Virus record (IMG/VR): IMGVR_UViG_3300027467_000261
Span: 1-26,102 of that record
Reading direction: 5' to 3' (one strand)
Origin: a virus
DNA length: 26,102 nucleotides
Shown here: in pieces, positions 23,142 to 26,102 of the stretch
How the letters are laid out: each line of letters opens with the position of its first letter
Numbering within the stretch: the stretch's first letter is position 1
Position numbers and translations under genes: made by a program
Notes under the pieces: model-generated
The model's input: only the letters and a program-made list of their open reading frames with translations
The model's database searches: none
Told to the model about the DNA's origin: nothing

Positions 23142-23356
23142 CGCGGCAGGGTCCAGATGTAACTAGCAATCTTATAGAACAACATGGTCGCGGCTGATGC
23201 CGCACCTCCGACCATGACCATCACCTTCCACCCGCCCCTGGCCTGGTGGAGGATCTGGAGCATCTCGTTCTGGTTCTTGATGAGCGTGGAGACGTCCCGC
23301 TCCAGGCGGTCGATCTTGGCCTCAAAATTACCGACTGTGCGCTGGATGTCGTCCAT
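23138..23356 (-). CDS. Holin candidate, XhlA-like (72 aa)
   Basis: An N-terminal coiled coil (NFEAKIDRLERDVSTLIKNQ) is followed by one membrane helix (VMVMVGGAASAATMLFYKIA), the architecture of XhlA-type lysis proteins. I prefer the ATG at 23356, ten bases after the preceding stop with GAGAG upstream; the in-frame ATG at 23398 has an AGGTG-like site and would add 14 residues with a 32-base overlap, so it remains possible. The stop overlaps the endolysin ATG (ATGA). It probably forms or regulates the membrane lesion that triggers lysis. Confidence 0.72.
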   Translation of the reverse strand: MDDIQRTVGNFEAKIDRLERDVSTLIKNQNEMLQILHQARGGWKVMVMVGGAASAATMLFYKIASYIWTLPR

Positions 23357-23366
23357 GGTGGTACTC

Positions 23367-23654
23367 TCAGATGTCTCGAACGGCAAAGACAACGACATCT
23401 TCTTTCACCTGTCCGGTAGAGGTCGTTATCTTTACTTCCAGATTATAGGTTTCAAAGTCGTCTCCGCCGCTGACGTAGAAGGAGATCTTCTTATTTCCGG
23501 TCAGGATAGACTGAGCGTCTACCACAAAAGTGGTAGCCGGAACGGGGGTGTAGACGACCGAGGCGACAGTCTCGCTCGTGTCCAACCAATCCGTATAATC
23601 AATCGTGTAGCGCTTGCGCTCCGCAGGCGTCTTACTGAATTTTCCGAGCCGCAT
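23367..23654 (-). CDS. Putative phage fibre-tail adaptor protein (95 aa)
   Basis: Begins MRLGKFSKTPAERKRYTIDY, followed by TDWLDTSETVAS and a beta-rich C-terminus with SFYVSGGDDFETYNLEV and KITTSTGQVKED. This layout is shared with small beta-sandwich proteins annotated as fibre-tail adaptors, which link fibres to the tail. The ATG has GAGGAG six bases upstream and lies ten bases after the preceding stop. It stands between the repeat-built tail protein and the lysis cassette, consistent with a virion role. Confidence 0.72.
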   Translation of the reverse strand: MRLGKFSKTPAERKRYTIDYTDWLDTSETVASVVYTPVPATTFVVDAQSILTGNKKISFYVSGGDDFETYNLEVKITTSTGQVKEDVVVFAVRDI

Positions 23655-23664
23655 CGCTCACTCC

Positions 23665-24576
23665 TCACTGCGTAACTAATAGATCCCGCGTGTCATTCGG
23701 GACGATGGCGTCCCTGAGTTCGAACGGGACGATGACGTCCCGAAGCTCAAACGGCACGGTGATGACTTCTGGGCCGTCCCCAGCGAAGGAAGCCATCTTG
23801 AATTGGATTGCCTGCCCGTTGGCGTAGAAATTTACCCGAAGCAGATCGAACTTCCTGGCGTAACCAAGATTGATGTTCGATGGGGTTGCAGTAACCGCAC
23901 CGTTATCCGCGCGAAGGATGAACGTGCGACGTCCACTAATAACTACACCCGTGGCTGCGAACGTGCCGTTGGCGAGAGTGAGCGCTGTGCTCCGACGCAG
24001 ACCCGCCTGGGACCCTGTTACTCCGAAAGTAACGCCAGCCAGGAGGATCTTGCGCTGGGCGATAACGGTGGCCTGGACGCCGGTAACGGCGTATTCGCCG
24101 TTCGATAGTGTGATGGTGTTTGTTTTACGAAGCTCGGCGGCAGCGCCCGTCGCCGAGTACGAGGCACCGTCGAGCTGCACCCCCAACCCGAAGAGAGGCG
24201 TCGTAGGTTCGCCTGTGAGCGTGTAAGCACCGGTATCGAGCGGGAGTGGGTAGGCACGTTGAAGCGCCGCGTCGTTCCCAGTGAGATTGGCGATGTACCC
24301 GTCGTGGCTGATGACCCAGGTGCGGTTGAAGCCGACGGCTTGCCCGACCGTGAAGTAGGCAGCGCCAGACAGAGTGTTGATCCCGGCGAACCTAAACGCC
24401 TGCGGGTATCCTGTCGTCGTGAAGGTGCCTGGATCAATGCCAAGCACCTCTGCACTCAAGAGAGTGGCTTGGACCCCGGTCGACGTGTAGCTTCCGGCAT
24501 CAAGCACGAGTGAGTACGCGGCGGGAACTTCGAACGCCGTCGTCTCGAACGCTGTCCTCTCGAACGCCGCTGCCAC
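23665..24576 (-). CDS. Repeat-built tail/virion protein (303 aa)
   Basis: GTG start at 24576 with GGAGAG six bases upstream. After a short Phe-rich repeat (AAFERTAFETTAFEV) the protein consists of about eight units of about 20 residues built on the pattern L-x-L-x-x-G-x-Y/F-x-x-T-G, for example LVLDAGSYTSTGVQATL and ITLSNGEYAVTGVQATV. These predict stacked beta hairpins, as in fibre shafts or a decoration protein. The C-terminus has a separate nine-residue tandem repeat (VPFELRDVI, VPFELRDAI, VPNDTRDLL). It lies between the tail chaperone and the adaptor. The exact role is unknown; I infer a tail or fibre component. Confidence 0.7.
   Translation of the reverse strand: MAAAFERTAFETTAFEVPAAYSLVLDAGSYTSTGVQATLLSAEVLGIDPGTFTTTGYPQAFRFAGINTLSGAAYFTVGQAVGFNRTWVISHDGYIANLTGNDAALQRAYPLPLDTGAYTLTGEPTTPLFGLGVQLDGASYSATGAAAELRKTNTITLSNGEYAVTGVQATVIAQRKILLAGVTFGVTGSQAGLRRSTALTLANGTFAATGVVISGRRTFILRADNGAVTATPSNINLGYARKFDLLRVNFYANGQAIQFKMASFAGDGPEVITVPFELRDVIVPFELRDAIVPNDTRDLLVTQ
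23698..23751 (-). repeat. 27-bp tandem repeat, each unit with a small palindrome
   Basis: Two 27-base units (23698-23724 and 23725-23751) begin CGGGACGATGRCGTCCC on the + strand, and a decayed third follows. Each unit contains the palindrome GGGACG-N4-CGTCCC. They encode the F-E-L-R-D-x-I-V-P repeats at the C-terminus of the 303-aa protein. Confidence 0.75.
24017..24033. repeat. GTTACT palindrome copy, exact
   Basis: GTTACTCCGAAAGTAAC, 5-base spacer. It encodes V-T-F-G-V-T in the 303-aa repeat protein. Confidence 0.8.
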
Positions 24577-24598
24577 CGGTTACTCTCCAGTTAATGGA

Positions 24599-25045
24599 CT
24601 ACGGGGCTTCTGGCCAAGTAATCTCGAACGGATCTACTTGTGTTGTAACATCTCGCAACGCCTGGCGGTAGGTAGCCCACGCTGCTTTTTCTTCCTCATT
24701 CAGCGGGACGTCTGCAAGCTGCGTCCAGTCCGAAGCGGCGAGGCGAGCGTTGCGATCTGCACGAACGGCGTCCCACTGGCGCTCGGTCGCAGCGGTGATC
24801 GCGGCTTCATCCCAATCGACAGCGGAGTAGACCCACACCCAGTTGCCCAGGGTGTCCTGCTCGGGGCCAGAGCGCACCGCAGACTGAAAGCGGGTGAGCG
24901 TGGGTTGCGCGCCCTCGAGCACAGGGTCGACGCCCAGTGCGTCTAGGTCGTCAGCGCTGGGGGGCATCGGGATCGAGACGTTGGGGAAAGCGCGTGCCAG
25001 ATCGGTGATGATCTCTTCAGAGGCGCGGATACGGTATTCGGGCAT
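24599..25045 (-). CDS. Phage tail assembly chaperone-like protein (148 aa)
   Basis: The C-terminal 80 residues carry RADRNARLAASDWTQLADVP, then LNEEEKAAWATYRQALRD and a closing DPFEITWPEAP, the signature of the Phage_tail_APC (XkdW-like) family often found after fibre genes. The N-terminal half (MPEYRIRASEEIITDLARAF) is less conserved. It probably assists folding or attachment of the tail fibre encoded immediately upstream. AAGGAGG six bases before the ATG, partly formed by the end of the fibre gene, shows tight coupling. Confidence 0.82.
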   Translation of the reverse strand: MPEYRIRASEEIITDLARAFPNVSIPMPPSADDLDALGVDPVLEGAQPTLTRFQSAVRSGPEQDTLGNWVWVYSAVDWDEAAITAATERQWDAVRADRNARLAASDWTQLADVPLNEEEKAAWATYRQALRDVTTQVDPFEITWPEAP

Positions 25046-25056
25046 GTCGTGCCTCC

Positions 25057-26102
25057 TTATGCGATAGCTAGGTAAATGTAGGTTGCAGCGTTTACGTTGA
25101 CGTTCGTGGCAGCGACTTGGTTGACCGTGAAGCCGGTAGACAGCGGATCAATGGTGTCGTTCGTTGTCACCTCAGCCGCTGTGGTATTCAGCGACAGGTG
25201 CGGATCGTTGGCTGCGATAATCCCGCGTGCGGTATCCCAAACGTACCAATCGCCTGTGCTATCGGTGCGCTTAATCAGGACAAAGCGTGCGCCGTTGGTG
25301 AACCCACAGTCGATGTTCTGTGAGGAGCCATTACCTGTGTAGCTGCCTACCTTGGACACACCGGGACACGATGCAAAGAGGTAGGCAACACAGTTGTCAT
25401 TGACACGATTAATTGGATCTGTGCCCCCCAGCGAGAACGAAGTAACGGTGGGTGACGTGTTATTCCATATCGTTGATGACGTCGTTGGTACTGCCGTTGA
25501 ATTTAATAACAAGTAGCTTCCGCTATTCCCAAAGTACACGGCCCAGCCTTGAGTGGCAGATTGACGGTTCTTTGCGATCATCAACTCAGGAGCCACGCGA
25601 AGATTATGGCTTACCGTGCGCGCCGCTCCTGTCCCCGTGTAGCAGACTACGTCGAAGAAGCCGGGGGCGCGCCTTAAAAGATAATTGATGTATGTTGTTC
25701 CCGCGTTCACTCTCCCATCACCACCAACCTTTACGCCATTTTGCACATCCCACGCATTTGCTTGGAATACAGTTGTATCTGCAAGTTCTGCTGCCGTTAA
25801 ATTACTTTGCAAAAAGGCATTTCCGACAAGCCTGTGAGAAAAAACAGGATCTTGAGCAGATGCTCTAGCTTTAATAATTGCTGCATCAGCAGCGTCTAGT
25901 CCGGTAACAGTTGTGTTTGCATTTGTTCCAGTTCTTGCCGTAATACCCAACACTTTCGTCGCATCAGTCGGTGTACGCATAGGGCCACGGCGGATGGCGA
26001 GGTAGATGATTGTCGCTGATCCCCATGTATCTGTTGTAAAGCCAGTGGGTGTTGGAGCGACATAAGCAGTTGTAGCGCCTGATGCACTTTCTGCATCAGA
26101 TG
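25057..26102 (-). CDS. Tail fibre / receptor-binding protein, 5'-truncated (DUF7483-like)
   Basis: The frame is open through the right edge, so the N-terminus is missing; an internal ATG at 25980 is not taken as the start. The visible 348 residues contain a C-terminal beta domain with GSYTGNGSSQNIDCGFTNGA, FVLIKRTDSTGDWYVWDTAR and GIIAANDPHLSLN, a pattern of phage tail proteins classed with DUF7483-like domains. An earlier related module (CYTGTGAARTVSHNLRVAPE, LMIAKN, WAVYFGN) suggests two tandem copies. It is likely a host-contacting fibre. The part nearest the right edge is visibly richer in A and T than the rest of the window. Confidence 0.78.
   Translation of the reverse strand, partial: SDAESASGATTAYVAPTPTGFTTDTWGSATIIYLAIRRGPMRTPTDATKVLGITARTGTNANTTVTGLDAADAAIIKARASAQDPVFSHRLVGNAFLQSNLTAAELADTTVFQANAWDVQNGVKVGGDGRVNAGTTYINYLLRRAPGFFDVVCYTGTGAARTVSHNLRVAPELMIAKNRQSATQGWAVYFGNSGSYLLLNSTAVPTTSSTIWNNTSPTVTSFSLGGTDPINRVNDNCVAYLFASCPGVSKVGSYTGNGSSQNIDCGFTNGARFVLIKRTDSTGDWYVWDTARGIIAANDPHLSLNTTAAEVTTNDTIDPLSTGFTVNQVAATNVNVNAATYIYLAIA

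Noticed and set aside
24579-24595. Another GTTACT-like palindrome (GTTACTCTCCAGTTAAT) at the start of the 303-aa gene
   Set aside because: The spacer is only four bases and the right arm is degenerate; its resemblance is partly explained by the GGAGAG ribosome site on the - strand.
26079-26099. Perfect inverted repeat CTGATGCA-N5-TGCATCAG near the right edge
   Set aside because: It lies inside the fibre coding sequence, has no T-tract on either strand and no second copy in view, so chance in coding DNA is the simplest reading.
1-26102. tRNA genes, CRISPR arrays, insertion sequences and an integrase or attachment site
   Set aside because: None was recognised by eye on either strand; no regularly spaced direct-repeat array or transposase-like protein is present.

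Overview
The window is part of the genome of a tailed bacteriophage (Caudoviricetes). Gene content fits a GC-rich Gram-negative host: there is an i-spanin/o-spanin pair, which implies an outer membrane. No tape-measure gene is seen, but there is a DNA-ejection-type internal protein followed by very large virion-type proteins, so a short-tailed (podovirus-like) virion is the best guess. An alphaproteobacterial host is only an impression. Terminase, portal, capsid and RNA polymerase genes are not in the window.

Layout. Positions 1-3858 carry a rightward (+) operon: the 3' part of a primase-helicase with a DUF927-like P-loop domain, then seven tightly packed small genes, the last encoding a ribbon-helix-helix (RHH) DNA-binding protein. 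Positions 3808-26102 are one long leftward (-) late operon. In transcription order from the right edge it holds: a 5'-truncated tail fibre; a tail assembly chaperone; a repeat-built tail protein; a fibre-tail adaptor; the lysis cassette (XhlA-like holin, tail-anchored GH24 endolysin, overlapping spanins); four tiny basic or low-complexity proteins (three begin MAK, the fourth MMAK or MAK); a DUF5856 ferritin-like protein; a tail protein split over two coupled ORFs; a 717-aa fibre; two small fibre-associated genes; a GNAT acetyltransferase; a DNA-ejection/internal virion protein; an 857-aa virion-type protein; a 2412-aa polyvalent protein with a zincin motif; and an HNH endonuclease. The two operons converge and overlap by 51 bp at 3808-3858. 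Each seems to have its terminator hairpin inside the last gene of the other.

Main discovery. A 17-18 bp palindrome, GTWACT-N5/6-AGTWAC (best copy GTTACTCCGGGAGTAAC at 10255), recurs across the whole window every 0.6-3 kb. Nine copies are exact, four have one mismatch, and a few are weaker. Most lie inside genes, in unrelated genes, and encode different peptides. They use T- or A-ending Val and Thr codons that are otherwise uncommon here. This looks like a dispersed DNA-binding site (stoperator-like, partition/nucleoid or packaging-related), not a protein motif. The RHH protein, whose stop codon directly abuts one copy, is a plausible but unproven binder. No stretch over 300 bases lacks a gene.
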